Assembly (NCBI GenBank): GCA_902800625.1 | Contig: CADCFG010000006.1 | Coordinates: forward strand, 62,001 to 126,000 | Length of the DNA: 64,000 bases | Origin: an uncultured Eubacteriales bacterium | GTDB taxonomy: Bacteria; Bacillota; Clostridia; Christensenellales; Aristaeellaceae | Reading direction: 5' to 3' | Part shown: positions 40,825-49,783 of the stretch, piece after piece | Layout of the letters: the number at the start of each line of letters is the position of its first letter | Numbering within the stretch: position 1 is the first letter of the stretch | Position numbers and translations under genes: made by a program | Notes under the pieces: generated by a model | Seen by the model: the letters and a program-made list of their open reading frames with translations, nothing else | Told to the model about the DNA's origin: nothing | Database searches by the model: none

Positions 40825-41616
40825 ATGACTATCGATTACATCAAGCTCAGCCCCACCGGCAACATCACCATCCTCGTCACTACCCAGGTGCCCCGCCAGC
40901 ACCACGTGGAGATCGCCTCGGCGCTTCTGCACCGCGTGGGCGGCGAGCAGGTGGGCTTCATCGAGCACCCTTTCGGCACGGACGCGCGGCTGCAGATGAT
41001 GGGCGGCGAGTTCTGCGGCAACGCCACCATGTCCCTGTGCGCCATACTGGCCCGGGAGCGGAATCTGAACGAACCCACCAACTTCGTGGTGGAGGTCTCC
41101 GGCTGCACGGCGCCCGTACCTTGCACCATCCGGCGCGACGGCGACGGCTGGCTGGGCGCGGTGCGCATGCCCCTGCCCCGGCAGATCAGCACGGTTGAGC
41201 TGGACACAGACGGCGGGCCGCTCCGCGTGCCGCTGGTGGAGATGCCCGGCATCGCCCACCTGATCCTTCCCCTTGGCCTTGGCGCAATGCAGCTGCGCCA
41301 CCGCCTGCCGGAATGGAACAGGCGAATCCGCGCGGACGCTCTTGGCGCTCTGGCTTGGAACGAGGCGACCTCCACCATCGACCCGCTGGTGTACGTGCCC
41401 TCCACGGGGACGATCATGCGCGAGCACGGCTGTGGCAGCGGCAGCGCCGCCGTTGGCTGCTGGCTGTCCGAGCGCAGCATGGCCGACATCCATGCCGACA
41501 TTCGCCAGCCCGGCGGCGTCATCACCGTCGACGCCCGCCGAGCCGGCCCCACTTTGGCCTCTCTCTCCATTACCGGGAAGGTGGCGGTGCTGGAGGAAGG
41601 GCAAGTGGCAATATAA
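40825..41616 (+). CDS. amino-acid racemase/epimerase of the DapF fold, histidine-racemase-like
   Basis: The 263-aa protein has the two catalytic cysteines of the cofactor-free DapF/proline-racemase fold: GGEFCGNATMSL (Cys about 72) and EHGCGSGSAAVG (Cys about 204). The flanking sequence (GNITILV and IEHPFGTDARLQMMGGEFCGNA) is unlike true DapF and closer, as I recall it, to histidine racemases of the CntK type. Its start 1 nt after the ATPase stop ties it to the transporter, so it probably racemises the imported amino acid. Diaminopimelate as substrate is an alternative. A terminator follows. Confidence 0.8.
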   Translation: MTIDYIKLSPTGNITILVTTQVPRQHHVEIASALLHRVGGEQVGFIEHPFGTDARLQMMGGEFCGNATMSLCAILARERNLNEPTNFVVEVSGCTAPVPCTIRRDGDGWLGAVRMPLPRQISTVELDTDGGPLRVPLVEMPGIAHLILPLGLGAMQLRHRLPEWNRRIRADALGALAWNEATSTIDPLVYVPSTGTIMREHGCGSGSAAVGCWLSERSMADIHADIRQPGGVITVDARRAGPTLASLSITGKVAVLEEGQVAI

Positions 41617-41670
41617 TCAGAATGGCAGGGATACCTTTGCGCCGCCAGAGTATGGCGCTTGGGACGCACA

Positions 41671-41700
41671 AACCCTCCTCACTTCGGTGAGGAGGGTTTT
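41671..41700 (+). terminator. terminator of the amino-acid transporter/racemase operon
   Basis: AACCCTCCTCAC, loop TTCG, GTGAGGAGGGTTTTCCC. Confidence 0.9.
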
Positions 41701-41748
41701 CCCTTGCGCAAATTGAACTGCAGGGGCATCGCGGTCCGCCCCGTCCGT

Positions 41749-42741
41749 CTATCCCTTCAATATCCCATCGATCTCCTTCAGCTCCGCCTCCGTGAGCTTT
41801 GGAAAATCCAGGGCCTTCACATTCTCGGTGATCTGCTCCGATTTGCTGGCGCCGATCAACGCGGAGGTGACCACCTCCCGGCGCAGCACCCACTGAAGCG
41901 CCAGCTGGGCCAGGCTCTGGCCCCGGCGCAGGGCGATCTCGTTCAGCTTCGCCGCCTTTTCCACCTTCTCGGGCGTGATGGAATCGGGCTTTAAGTAGCG
42001 CGGGTCGTGGGCGGCGCGGGAGTCCGCGGGGATGCCCTTCAAGTACATGTTGGTCAGCAGTCCGTTGGCCAGCGGCGCAAAGGCGATGCAGCCCACGCCC
42101 TCTTTCTCCAGCACGGCGTCCAGGCCGTTTTCGATGGAGGGGTTGAACATGTTGTAGTTCGGCTGGTGGATCAGCATGGGCGTGCCCATGGCCCGAAGCG
42201 TCCGGATGGCCTTCTCCGCCTGCTCCGGGGCATAATAGTTGGAGATGCCCACGTACAGCGCCTTGCCGCTGCGCACGATCTGATCCAGCGCGCCCATGGT
42301 CTCCTCGATGGGCGTCTCGGGGTCGGGGCGATGGTGGTAGAAGATGTCCACGTAGTCCAGGTGCATGCGCTTCAGCGACTGGTCCAAGCTGGTGATCAGG
42401 TACTTCCGGCTGCCGAAATCGCCATAGGGGCCGGGCCACATGTCGTAGCCCGCCTTGGTGGAGATCACCAGCTCGTGGCGGTGGGTGTGCCAGTCGCGGT
42501 CCATGTGGATGCCGAAGTTGCGCTCGGCCTCGCCGTAGGGCGGGCCGTAGTTGTTGGCCAGGTCGAAGTGGGTGATGCCGCTGTCAAAGGCGGTGCGCAG
42601 CAGGCTCTGCTGCACGCCAAAGGGCGTGATGTCGCCGAAGTTGTGCCACAGGCCCAGGCTGATGGCCGGCAGCTTTAGGCCGCTTTTGCCGCAGCGGCGG
42701 TAGGTCATGCGCTCGTAGCGCGTATCATCTGGGATGTACAT
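41749..42741 (-). CDS. aldo/keto reductase, YghZ/glyceraldehyde-3-phosphate reductase-like
   Basis: The 330-aa protein is an NADPH-dependent barrel with the AKR tetrad blocks THFDLANNYGPPYGEAE (Asp, Tyr), VISTKAGYDMWPG (Lys) and DIFYHHRPDPETP (His). The C-terminal cofactor site is SALIGASKSEQITEN. The DMWPGPYGDFGSRKYL insert is typical of the KCNAB/YghZ (AKR14) group, which reduces methylglyoxal and L-glyceraldehyde-3-phosphate. ATG at 42741 has AAGGAG at 7 nt. It is a lone gene. Confidence 0.9.
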   Translation of the reverse strand: MYIPDDTRYERMTYRRCGKSGLKLPAISLGLWHNFGDITPFGVQQSLLRTAFDSGITHFDLANNYGPPYGEAERNFGIHMDRDWHTHRHELVISTKAGYDMWPGPYGDFGSRKYLITSLDQSLKRMHLDYVDIFYHHRPDPETPIEETMGALDQIVRSGKALYVGISNYYAPEQAEKAIRTLRAMGTPMLIHQPNYNMFNPSIENGLDAVLEKEGVGCIAFAPLANGLLTNMYLKGIPADSRAAHDPRYLKPDSITPEKVEKAAKLNEIALRRGQSLAQLALQWVLRREVVTSALIGASKSEQITENVKALDFPKLTEAELKEIDGILKG

Positions 42742-42816
42742 GGAAACACTCCTTTCCAGGGGGGTAGCTTCATTATACCTTGTCCGCCAAATAAACGCAA
42801 GCAAAACAAAACAGGT

Positions 42817-42843
42817 CAATGGGGACTGTCCCCCATTGACACA
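42817..42843. repeat. palindrome GTCAATGGGG/CCCCATTGAC
   Basis: A near-perfect palindrome with a 6-7 nt centre (ACTGTC) sits between the aldo/keto reductase start and the coat-gene terminator. It is a common short dispersed palindrome type in Clostridia and could also act as a weak terminator. Confidence 0.5.
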
Positions 42844-42853
42844 CTATTGGCAT

Positions 42854-42879
42854 AAAAAACCCCGCGTCATTTCGCGGGG
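42854..42879 (-). terminator. terminator of the spore-coat gene pair
   Basis: The minus strand reads CCCCGCG, loop AAATGA, CGCGGGGTTTTTTATG. Confidence 0.9.
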
Positions 42880-42917
42880 TGGGATTCTTCGCCTGGCACA
42901 ACCGAAGTCGAAGAGCC

Positions 42918-43163
42918 TTATTTCCCGGAATACTTCTGCTTCACCTGCTGGATCTGCTGCTGATCGGCCTGCTGGCTGGGGTACCAGCCCTTGGACGCCA
43001 TCTTCTGGTAGATGTCGCCCTGCATGCACAGGCTGTCGCTCAGGGCGGCGTCGAAGGCCTGCTGCACGTTCTGGGTGGCGGACTCGATGGTGCCATGCAT
43101 ATACAGGTCGCAGGCACCCTTGGTGGTCAGCAGGATGTTCTCCATGATCATCTGGTCGTTCAT
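42918..43163 (-). CDS. spore coat protein, CotF family
   Basis: The 81-aa protein matches the short CotF family: MNDQMIMENILLTTKGACDL, HGTIESATQNVQQAFDAAL, then SLCMQGDIYQKMASKGWYP, ending in a glutamine-rich tail. CotF-like proteins are made in the mother cell and deposited in the spore coat. It follows the 57-aa gene by 13 nt and precedes a strong terminator. This is direct evidence that the organism, or a recent ancestor, forms endospores. Confidence 0.9.
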   Translation of the reverse strand: MNDQMIMENILLTTKGACDLYMHGTIESATQNVQQAFDAALSDSLCMQGDIYQKMASKGWYPSQQADQQQIQQVKQKYSGK

Positions 43164-43176
43164 AACGCTTTCCTCC

Positions 43177-43350
43177 TTACACCAGATTGTAGAACCGGCT
43201 GAAAAGCTCCTGATGCTTGGCCATCAGCTGGTTCACCGTGTTCTTCAGCTCCGGGTCGGTCAGCCGGCTGACTGCCTCCTGGCACTGGGTCTTCAAAAAC
43301 TGCTCGTGTCCCAGCGCGTCTTCGATATACTGCAACTCCTTGGGGCTCAT
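43177..43350 (-). CDS. small spore-coat-associated protein (57 aa)
   Basis: The ATG at 43350 has AGGAGG at 8 nt, and the peptide reads MSPKELQYIEDALGHEQFLK and on to KHQELFSRFYNLV. It is predicted to be all helical. It lies directly upstream of the CotF-family gene and has the composition of the short CotF partners found in many Clostridia. A longer frame from 43428 lacks a ribosome binding site. Confidence 0.75.
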   Translation of the reverse strand: MSPKELQYIEDALGHEQFLKTQCQEAVSRLTDPELKNTVNQLMAKHQELFSRFYNLV

Positions 43351-43434
43351 GTGCCTCACCTCCTGAGGACATTGTGCCCTGAAGCGGGATCGATTATGCA
43401 TCGCCGCTCTTGCATAATCCTTAACCATATGCTA

Positions 43435-43443
43435 TGATATAAT
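43435..43443 (+). promoter_or_regulatory. extended -10 promoter of the secreted peptidoglycan-binding protein gene
   Basis: TGATATAAT (TG-n-TATAAT) lies about 45 nt before the ATG; no good -35 is visible. Confidence 0.5.
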
Positions 43444-43488
43444 TAACGTTTGTTGCGTATGCATATTTATTCCAGGGAGGTTGATTCC

Positions 43489-45429
43489 ATGAAGAAGGCA
43501 CTTGCGACGCTCTTTGCCCTGCTGTTCCTCTGCTCCGTCGCACTGGCGGAGCCGGACGCAGTCTATATTCATGCCGATGCCGGCGAAATCATATCCGCAC
43601 TGGACGGGGTATACCTCTTTGAAGCGACGCTGTTTACAGCGGAATTTGATAACTGGGACCTGCTGGTGGACACGTACCGCGACCTGATTCCCCCCGACGG
43701 CGCGCTGTACCTGCTGCGCCTGACCGGCCCCGACGGCTTGAGCCACGCCGCCTTTGAAGCGGAGATTGCCCCGGTGTTGAAGCTGCGTGCGGTGTCCAGC
43801 GGGCTGGAGTGCGGCTATGAAAAGGTTGTCACGGCCCTTGGCCCGGACAGCGACGAAGCGCAAAACGAATTCGATATCGTGTTCTACAGTCCGGAGACTT
43901 TCGCGCTGGACGACATGGAACTGCTTTGCGGGGGTGTGCTCTATCCGCTGGCCGGCCTGCCTCGGGAGGGCATCGCCCTGGCCGCTCCCAAATCCCCCGT
44001 CACCCCGGAGGAGATCGCCAGGCTCAACGAGCTGCACCAGAAGGTCAGGACCGATACCGGCATGGATATCGGGGACGCAGCCTGCGCGGGCAACGTGATC
44101 GTGGCCATATACGATGACAAGGATGACACCGCCCCGGAGGTGCTCACCGCGGCCTCCGATGACGGCCTCCCGTTCCCGGCGGCATACCGGGCCGAGTCCC
44201 TGGATTCCGCCGAATGGGCCGCGATCATCTATCCCACTTTCAAGAACATCGGCTATTACAGCTTGGGCGGCGCGGCCTACCGCACCACCACCTGGCTGAG
44301 CCTGGTCGACCTGTCCACCGGGCAGCAGTACGATCTGAACGCAGCGATCGCCGACCCGCCCCAGACGCTCATCAACTCCAACGGGAGCGGCGCCAGCGGC
44401 GAGTTCAAGTCGGATGAGGCCATCGACAGGCTGACGGAACTGCTGGAAGGCGCGGCCGAGGAAGCTCCGGAGGCGGCATCCGAACCCATCGGGGAACCGA
44501 TGGAGGATGCCGGCATTGCGGAGGAACCCTCTTTCGAGGAGCCCGCAGTCGAAGCCTCCTCAGTCCAAGTGGATGTGGAGGACGTGCTGACCGCCCTGGG
44601 CGACGATACCTGCCGCGCCACATACGAGGCATTGCTGGCCGGCGAGGTCATCCAGAACGGCAGCAAGGGTGAGACCGCCAAGGGAATCCAGCAGATGCTG
44701 ATCGCCTTCGGCCAGGATATCACCGCCGACGGCAGCGTCGGCCCCAAGACCCTGGCTGCGCTGAACACCGTACAGGCGGCCTTTGGGCTGGAACAAACCG
44801 ATTCCATGGACGCCGCCGGATTTGAGCTGCTCTTGCCCCGGTTGCTGGTCTCCACAGATCCAGACGCGGCAGACGCGCTGCTGGCAGGTCAGATGGATCC
44901 GCCGGAATATGCCTACATGCGCGCCTGCGCCTTCGTGGCCCAGGGCAAGTATGCCTCGGCCAGAACCCTGTTTGAAGAGAGCGGCTGGGGCGACTGGGAG
45001 GCCCGCGCCGCCGCCTGTGTTCAGCCCTGGCCGACCACAGGCCAGCTCTACAAGAACCCGGACGTGCCCGGCAGCAGCACGCAGCTCACCGTGCAGTTCA
45101 ACAGCGACGAGGAAACCGCCCTGTTGGTGAAGATCTACACCCAGGACGACACGCTGGCCCGCATGCTTTTCATCGGCGGCACCGGCAAGGCCACCACGTC
45201 CCTCCCCGCAGGCATCTACATCATCAAGGACGGCACCGGCCAGAACTGGTATGGCGAGGCGGAGTCCTTCGGCGAGGAGGGCCGCTATGAGGTCATGACC
45301 TTCGTTGACGGCTCACAGGAGGTGGAGCTCAAGAAGAACTACACCTCAACCATCACCGTGAACGTAGAGGAATACAACCCCGACGCCGACAGCGTGGGCT
45401 CCCTGCATGAGGACTGGGACAGCTTCTGA
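43489..45429 (+). CDS. large secreted protein with peptidoglycan-binding domain
   Basis: The 646-aa protein has a signal peptide (MKKALATLFALLFLCSVALAEP) and an N-terminal region of about 300 residues without a recognised family. A low-complexity acidic, Ala/Glu/Pro-rich linker (EEAPEAASEPIGEP) comes next. A PG_binding_1-like domain follows around residues 385-460 (GSKGETAKGIQQMLIAFGQDITADGSVGPKTLAALNTVQ). A beta-rich C-terminal part (IYIIKDGTGQNWYGEAESFG) ends the protein. It probably sits in the cell wall or on the spore. GGGAGG precedes the ATG and a terminator follows. No catalytic domain was recognised. Confidence 0.78.
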   Translation: MKKALATLFALLFLCSVALAEPDAVYIHADAGEIISALDGVYLFEATLFTAEFDNWDLLVDTYRDLIPPDGALYLLRLTGPDGLSHAAFEAEIAPVLKLRAVSSGLECGYEKVVTALGPDSDEAQNEFDIVFYSPETFALDDMELLCGGVLYPLAGLPREGIALAAPKSPVTPEEIARLNELHQKVRTDTGMDIGDAACAGNVIVAIYDDKDDTAPEVLTAASDDGLPFPAAYRAESLDSAEWAAIIYPTFKNIGYYSLGGAAYRTTTWLSLVDLSTGQQYDLNAAIADPPQTLINSNGSGASGEFKSDEAIDRLTELLEGAAEEAPEAASEPIGEPMEDAGIAEEPSFEEPAVEASSVQVDVEDVLTALGDDTCRATYEALLAGEVIQNGSKGETAKGIQQMLIAFGQDITADGSVGPKTLAALNTVQAAFGLEQTDSMDAAGFELLLPRLLVSTDPDAADALLAGQMDPPEYAYMRACAFVAQGKYASARTLFEESGWGDWEARAAACVQPWPTTGQLYKNPDVPGSSTQLTVQFNSDEETALLVKIYTQDDTLARMLFIGGTGKATTSLPAGIYIIKDGTGQNWYGEAESFGEEGRYEVMTFVDGSQEVELKKNYTSTITVNVEEYNPDADSVGSLHEDWDSF

Positions 45430-45448
45430 TCAGCATTGCGGCATGGAA

Positions 45449-45482
45449 AGGCCCCGTCTCTCCGGATGGAGAGACGGGGCCT
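45449..45482. terminator. bidirectional terminator
   Basis: AGGCCCCGTCTCTCC, loop GGAT, GGAGAGACGGGGCCT, a 15-bp stem between the convergent secreted-protein gene and the hydrogenase operon. Confidence 0.88.
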
Positions 45483-45507
45483 CGTTTGATGAATTGCGCC
45501 TGTTGGC

Positions 45508-47283
45508 TTACTTCACCTCATTGAAACCCTCGCGGGCGGCGTAGGAAGTGTGCAGCAGCTTGTGGGACAGGTGTCCGTTGGGCTCGCCCAGGAACTTCTC
45601 GTACAGCTCCGCGATCTGGGGGTTGTTGTGGCTCTGGCGCACCACCTGGCGCTCGTCCTCGGTGTAGAGGGCCTGGGCGCGCTTTTCCTTGTAGGTGTCC
45701 AGGATGTCGTCGGCCTCGTTGGGCAGGAACACCGGGCGCACATAGGGCTGGCCGCCGCCATTGATGCAGCCGCCGGGGCAGCCCATGATCTCGATGAACT
45801 GATACTTGCTCTTTCCCTCGCGGATCTCGTCCAGCAGCACCTTGGCGCTCTTCATGCCTGAGGCGATGGCCACGTTCACGATGGTGCCGTTGATGTCGAT
45901 GCTGGCCTCGCGGATGCCCGCGTCATGGCCGCGCACGGCGGTGAGCTCGATGGGATCGTGCTCCTTGCCGGTCAGCTTGAAGTACACGGTGCGCAGGGCC
46001 GCCTCCATCACGCCGCCGGTGACGCCGAAGATGACGCCAGCGCCGGTGTAGTCGCCCATGATATCCTGATCCCAGGGCTCGTCGGGCAGGCGGTTGAACA
46101 GCATGCCGCTGCGCTTGATCATGCGGGCCAGCTCGCGGGTGGTGATGACGGCGTCCACATCCGGGATGCCATCCACCTTCTCCTGCTCGCGCTCCTTCTC
46201 AAACTTCTTGGCGGTGCAGGGCATGACGGAGACCACGAACACGTCCTTGGGGTCGATGTTGTTCTGCTTGGCCCACCAAGCCTTGATGATGGCGCCCTGC
46301 ATCTGGTGCGGGCTCTTGCAGCTGGACAGGTGGGGCAGCAGGTCGCCGTAGTTGTACTCGGCGTAGTTCACCCAGCCGGGGGAGCAGGAGGTGATCATCG
46401 GCAGCACGCCGCCTTCAGTGAGGCGCTTGAGCAGCTCGGTGCCCTCCTCCATGATGGTCAGGTCCGCGCCGAAGTTCACGTCGTAGACCCGCTCGAAGCC
46501 CAGGCGGCGCATGGCGGCGGCCATCTTGCCGGTCACGGGCGTGCCGATCGGATAGCCGAACTCCTCGCCCAGGGCGGCGCGCACGGCGGGGGCCGCCTGC
46601 GCGATCACATGCTTGCCAGCCTTGAAGGCGGCGTCGATCTTGTCGATCTCGCTGTGCTCCATCAGCGCGCCGGTGGGGCACACGTTCACGCACTGGCCGC
46701 ACTGGATGCAGGGAGAATCCGCGAAGGAGCGGTTCTCGGCGGGAGACACGATGGTAGAGAAGCCGCGGTTCTCAAAGCCCAGGATGCCCAGGCCGTGAGC
46801 GTTCTTGCAGCGCTCCACGCAGCGGCCGCACAGGATGCACTTGCTGGTATCGCGCACCAGGCCCGGAGCCACCTGATCCAGGTAGGTCTCGGAGTGGGCG
46901 CCGGCAAAGGCGTCGTCGCGGGCGCCGGTCAGCTGGGCCACGTACAGCAGCTCGCAGTGGCCGTTCTTCTCGCACTGCTGGCAGTTCTTGTTGTGGTTGG
47001 AGAGCAGCAGCTCCACGCTGTGGCGGCGCGCTTCCACGGCCGCGGGAGAACCGATGCGGATCTCCATGCCCTCGGCCACGGGATAGACGCAGCTGGCCAC
47101 CAGGCCGCGCGCGCCGGTCGCCTCGACGAGACAGACGCGGCAAGAGCCCACGTTGCACTCCCCGTGATTGTAGGTACACAGGGACGGAATCTCATATCCG
47201 CAGGCCTTGGCAGCTTCCAGAATGGTCTGGCCGGCCTCTACCTGATAGGGAATCCCCTCAATTTTGATATTGATCTTTGCCAT
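45508..47283 (-). CDS. hndD: [FeFe] hydrogenase catalytic subunit, group A, NADH-dependent type
   Basis: The 591-aa protein has an N-terminal [2Fe-2S] domain (CTYNHGECNVGSCRVC), a His-Cys3 [4Fe-4S] site (HNKNCQQCEKNGHC) and two ferredoxin clusters (CILCGRCVERCK and CIQCGQCVNVCPTGA). The H-cluster domain shows TSCSPGWVNYAE, VMPCTAKKFE and EIMGCPGGCINGGGQP, and all active-site cysteines are present. It is the hydrogen-forming subunit of an HydABC/Hnd-type complex that couples ferredoxin and NADH oxidation to H2 release. It follows the NuoF-like gene by 15 nt. Cytosolic. Confidence 0.96.
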   Translation of the reverse strand: MAKINIKIEGIPYQVEAGQTILEAAKACGYEIPSLCTYNHGECNVGSCRVCLVEATGARGLVASCVYPVAEGMEIRIGSPAAVEARRHSVELLLSNHNKNCQQCEKNGHCELLYVAQLTGARDDAFAGAHSETYLDQVAPGLVRDTSKCILCGRCVERCKNAHGLGILGFENRGFSTIVSPAENRSFADSPCIQCGQCVNVCPTGALMEHSEIDKIDAAFKAGKHVIAQAAPAVRAALGEEFGYPIGTPVTGKMAAAMRRLGFERVYDVNFGADLTIMEEGTELLKRLTEGGVLPMITSCSPGWVNYAEYNYGDLLPHLSSCKSPHQMQGAIIKAWWAKQNNIDPKDVFVVSVMPCTAKKFEKEREQEKVDGIPDVDAVITTRELARMIKRSGMLFNRLPDEPWDQDIMGDYTGAGVIFGVTGGVMEAALRTVYFKLTGKEHDPIELTAVRGHDAGIREASIDINGTIVNVAIASGMKSAKVLLDEIREGKSKYQFIEIMGCPGGCINGGGQPYVRPVFLPNEADDILDTYKEKRAQALYTEDERQVVRQSHNNPQIAELYEKFLGEPNGHLSHKLLHTSYAAREGFNEVK

Positions 47284-47298
47284 AACTCATTCTCCTGT

Positions 47299-49182
47299 CT
47301 ATCTCTTCTCGATGGCGCCGAAGCGGCAGTTGCTGATGCAGGCGCCGCACTTGACGCACTTGGCAGTGTCGATGGTCATCGAAGCCAGCTTGTGGCCGGG
47401 GGCGACGTAGTCCGTGCGGGTGATGCACTCGCCGGGGCAGCCCTTGGCGCACTTGCCGCAGCCGATGCACTTCTCGGGGTCGATCACGTACTGCATCATG
47501 CTCTTGCAGACGTGGGCCGGGCACTTCTTGTCCACGATGTGGGCAATGTACTCATCCCGGAAGTGGGACAGGGTGGAGGTGATGGGGTTGGAAGCCGTCT
47601 GGCCCAGGGCGCACAGGGAATTGGTCTTCACGGTGCGGCTCAGGTCCTCCAGGTCGTCCAGGTCCTTCATGGTGCCCTTGCCCTCGGTGATGCGGGTCAG
47701 GATCTCCAGCATGCGCTTGGTGCCGATGCGGCAGGGCGTGCACTTGCCGCAGCTCTCATCGCAGATGAACTCCATGTAGAACTTGGCCACGTCCACCATG
47801 CAGTTGTCCTCGTCCATGACGATGGCGCCGCCGGAGCCCATCATGGATCCCTTGGCCACCAGGTTGTCAAAGTCGATGGGCTCGTCCAGGAATTCCGCGG
47901 TCAGGCAGCCGCCGGAGGGGCCGCCGGTCTGGATGGCCTTGAACTTCTTGCCGCCGGGAATGCCGCCGCCGATGTCGTAAATCAGCTCGCGCAGGGTGGT
48001 GCCCATGGGGACCTCCACCAGGCCGACGTTGTTCACCTTGCCGCCCAGGGCGAACACCTTGGTGCCCTTGGACCTCTCGGTGCCCACGGAAGCGAACTTC
48101 TCCGCGCCCTCGCGCAGGATGTAGGGCACGCAGGCCAGCGTCTCAACGTTGTTGATGATGGTGGGCTTGCCCCACAGGCCCTTCACGGCCGGGAACGGCG
48201 GGCGGGGACGCGGCATGCCGCGCTTGCCCTCGATGGAGTTCAGCAGGGCGGTCTCCTCGCCGCAGACGAACGCGCCGGCGCCCAGGCGCAGATGGCAGTC
48301 GAAGGAGAAGTCGGTGCCCAGGATGTTCTTGCCCAGCAGACCGGCTTCCTTGGCCTGCCTGATGGCGATGCGCAGGCGGTTGACCGCGATGGGATACTCC
48401 GCGCGCACGTAGAAGTAGCCGTTCTGCGCGCCGATGGCGTAGCCCGCGATCATCATGCCCTCGATGACAGCCAGGGGGTTGCCTTCGAGGATGGAGCGGT
48501 CCATGAACGCGCCGGGGTCGCCCTCGTCGCCGTTGCAGACCACGTATTTCTCATCGCCCTGGGAGTTGTAGGCGAACTGCCACTTCCTGCCGGAGGGGAA
48601 GCCCGCGCCGCCGCGGCCGCGAATGCCGGAGGCCAGCACTTCGTCGATGACTTCCTGGCGGCTCATGCTCAGCGCGCGCTTCAGGCCCTGGAACGCGCCC
48701 ATGCCCAGCGCTTCGTTGATGTCCTCGGGGTTGATGACGCCGCAGCCGTGCAGGGCCACGCGGCGCTGCTTCTTGTAGAAGTTGATGTCGTCCTGCTTGG
48801 AGACCTTCTCGCCGGAGCCGGGCTCCACGTACAGCAGGCGCTCCACGACGGTGCCGCCGCAGATGTCGGTGTCGACGATCTCTTCGACGTCTTCGATCTT
48901 CACCAGGCGATACAGGGTATCCTCGGGATAGATCTTCACGAAGGGACCCTGGGAGCAGAAGCCGAAGCAGCCCACCAGGTTCACGGTGACCTTGTCGGCC
49001 ACGCCCTTGGCGGCCAGGACTTCGTTGAACTTCTCGGCGATCTCCCTGGAATGGTTGGAGAGACAGCCGGTACCGCCGCAAAGGACGATATGCCGCTTGC
49101 CGTCCGCGCCGCTCAGCTTGTCCTGCAGGTCCTTAGTACGCGCGGCAATATTCTCATTGAGTTTTTCGACCGTATTGATCAT
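47299..49182 (-). CDS. hndC: NuoF-like subunit of electron-bifurcating hydrogenase
   Basis: The 627-aa protein has an N-terminal thioredoxin-like [2Fe-2S] domain (CGGTGCLSN and VGCFGFCSQGP). An FMN/NADH-binding core (GRGGAGFPSGRKW, NGDEGDPGAFMD), an SLBB domain and a [4Fe-4S] site (ESCGKCTPCRIG) follow. Two C-terminal ferredoxin clusters (CIGCGKCAKGCP and CVKCGACISNC) complete the protein. This exact set is the HydB/HndC form that carries out flavin-based bifurcation or confurcation. It overlaps the NuoE gene by ATGA. Confidence 0.96.
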   Translation of the reverse strand: MINTVEKLNENIAARTKDLQDKLSGADGKRHIVLCGGTGCLSNHSREIAEKFNEVLAAKGVADKVTVNLVGCFGFCSQGPFVKIYPEDTLYRLVKIEDVEEIVDTDICGGTVVERLLYVEPGSGEKVSKQDDINFYKKQRRVALHGCGVINPEDINEALGMGAFQGLKRALSMSRQEVIDEVLASGIRGRGGAGFPSGRKWQFAYNSQGDEKYVVCNGDEGDPGAFMDRSILEGNPLAVIEGMMIAGYAIGAQNGYFYVRAEYPIAVNRLRIAIRQAKEAGLLGKNILGTDFSFDCHLRLGAGAFVCGEETALLNSIEGKRGMPRPRPPFPAVKGLWGKPTIINNVETLACVPYILREGAEKFASVGTERSKGTKVFALGGKVNNVGLVEVPMGTTLRELIYDIGGGIPGGKKFKAIQTGGPSGGCLTAEFLDEPIDFDNLVAKGSMMGSGGAIVMDEDNCMVDVAKFYMEFICDESCGKCTPCRIGTKRMLEILTRITEGKGTMKDLDDLEDLSRTVKTNSLCALGQTASNPITSTLSHFRDEYIAHIVDKKCPAHVCKSMMQYVIDPEKCIGCGKCAKGCPGECITRTDYVAPGHKLASMTIDTAKCVKCGACISNCRFGAIEKR

Positions 49183-49667
49183 GCCGTTGCACCCTCCTTC
49201 GTATAATGCGCCAATACGTCAGGCACCTGGCCCGCGCTCATCTTGGGATAGACCGTGCCGTTGATGGTGACGGCCGGGGCGATGCCGCAAGCGCCGATGC
49301 AGCGCAGGGCGTCCAGCGTGAACAGGCCGTCCGCGGTCGTCTCGCCGGGCTTGATCTTCAGGATCTCAGAGAACTTGTCGATGACGTTCTGCGCGCCCTT
49401 GACGTAACAGGCCGTGCCCAGACAGCAGCCGATGACATACTTGCCCTTCGGCGTGAGCGAGAAGAACGAATAGAACGTGACCACGCCGTAGATCTCCGCC
49501 ACGGAGATGCCCGTCTCCTGGGAAACGATCTCCTGCACGTCCAGAGGAATATAGCCATATTCGTTCTGGATGTCGCTGAGGATCATCATCAGCGGCGTAT
49601 TCTCGTCCTTGTAGCGACCGCAGATCTCTTTGATCTGGGCCACAGCTTCTGCCTTCAAACCACCCAT
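49179..49667 (-). CDS. hndA: NuoE-like subunit of the hydrogenase complex
   Basis: The 162-aa protein is a thioredoxin-like [2Fe-2S] protein with ligands in CCLGTACYVKGA and CIGACGIAP, and the helical N-terminal MMILSDIQNEYGYIPLDVQEIV. It is the first gene of the operon. The ATG at 49667 has GGAGG at 7 nt; the longer frame to 49727 has none. Confidence 0.95.
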   Translation of the reverse strand: MGGLKAEAVAQIKEICGRYKDENTPLMMILSDIQNEYGYIPLDVQEIVSQETGISVAEIYGVVTFYSFFSLTPKGKYVIGCCLGTACYVKGAQNVIDKFSEILKIKPGETTADGLFTLDALRCIGACGIAPAVTINGTVYPKMSAGQVPDVLAHYTKEGATA

Positions 49668-49737
49668 GCAAAAACCTCCATTCTTATTGCCGATCGCGCC
49701 GCCCGGCTGCCGGAACCGCCCGATCAATTTGATTGGA

Positions 49738-49771
49738 CTAACATTAGTTTGTTATGTCTAATTAATGTCAT
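49738..49771. promoter_or_regulatory. imperfect inverted repeat downstream of the hydrogenase promoter
   Basis: GACTAACATTAG and CTAATTAATGTC face each other around 10 nt (8 of 12 positions complementary), just after the predicted transcription start. It may be an operator, for example for a redox regulator; it is not a clear Rex site. Confidence 0.35.
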
Positions 49772-49783
49772 CCCATTAATTAT

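Noticed and set aside
40825..41616. Standard diaminopimelate epimerase (dapF)
   Set aside because: The two cysteine blocks fit the fold, but the surrounding sequence is not that of dapF and the gene is locked to an amino-acid importer, so a different substrate is more likely.
45925..49206. 1093-codon open frame on the plus strand
   Set aside because: Antisense shadow of the hydrogenase genes, whose iron-sulfur motifs are unmistakable on the minus strand.
49738..49771. Rex operator
   Set aside because: Only one half-site (TTGTTA) is recognisable and the spacing of the other half does not fit.
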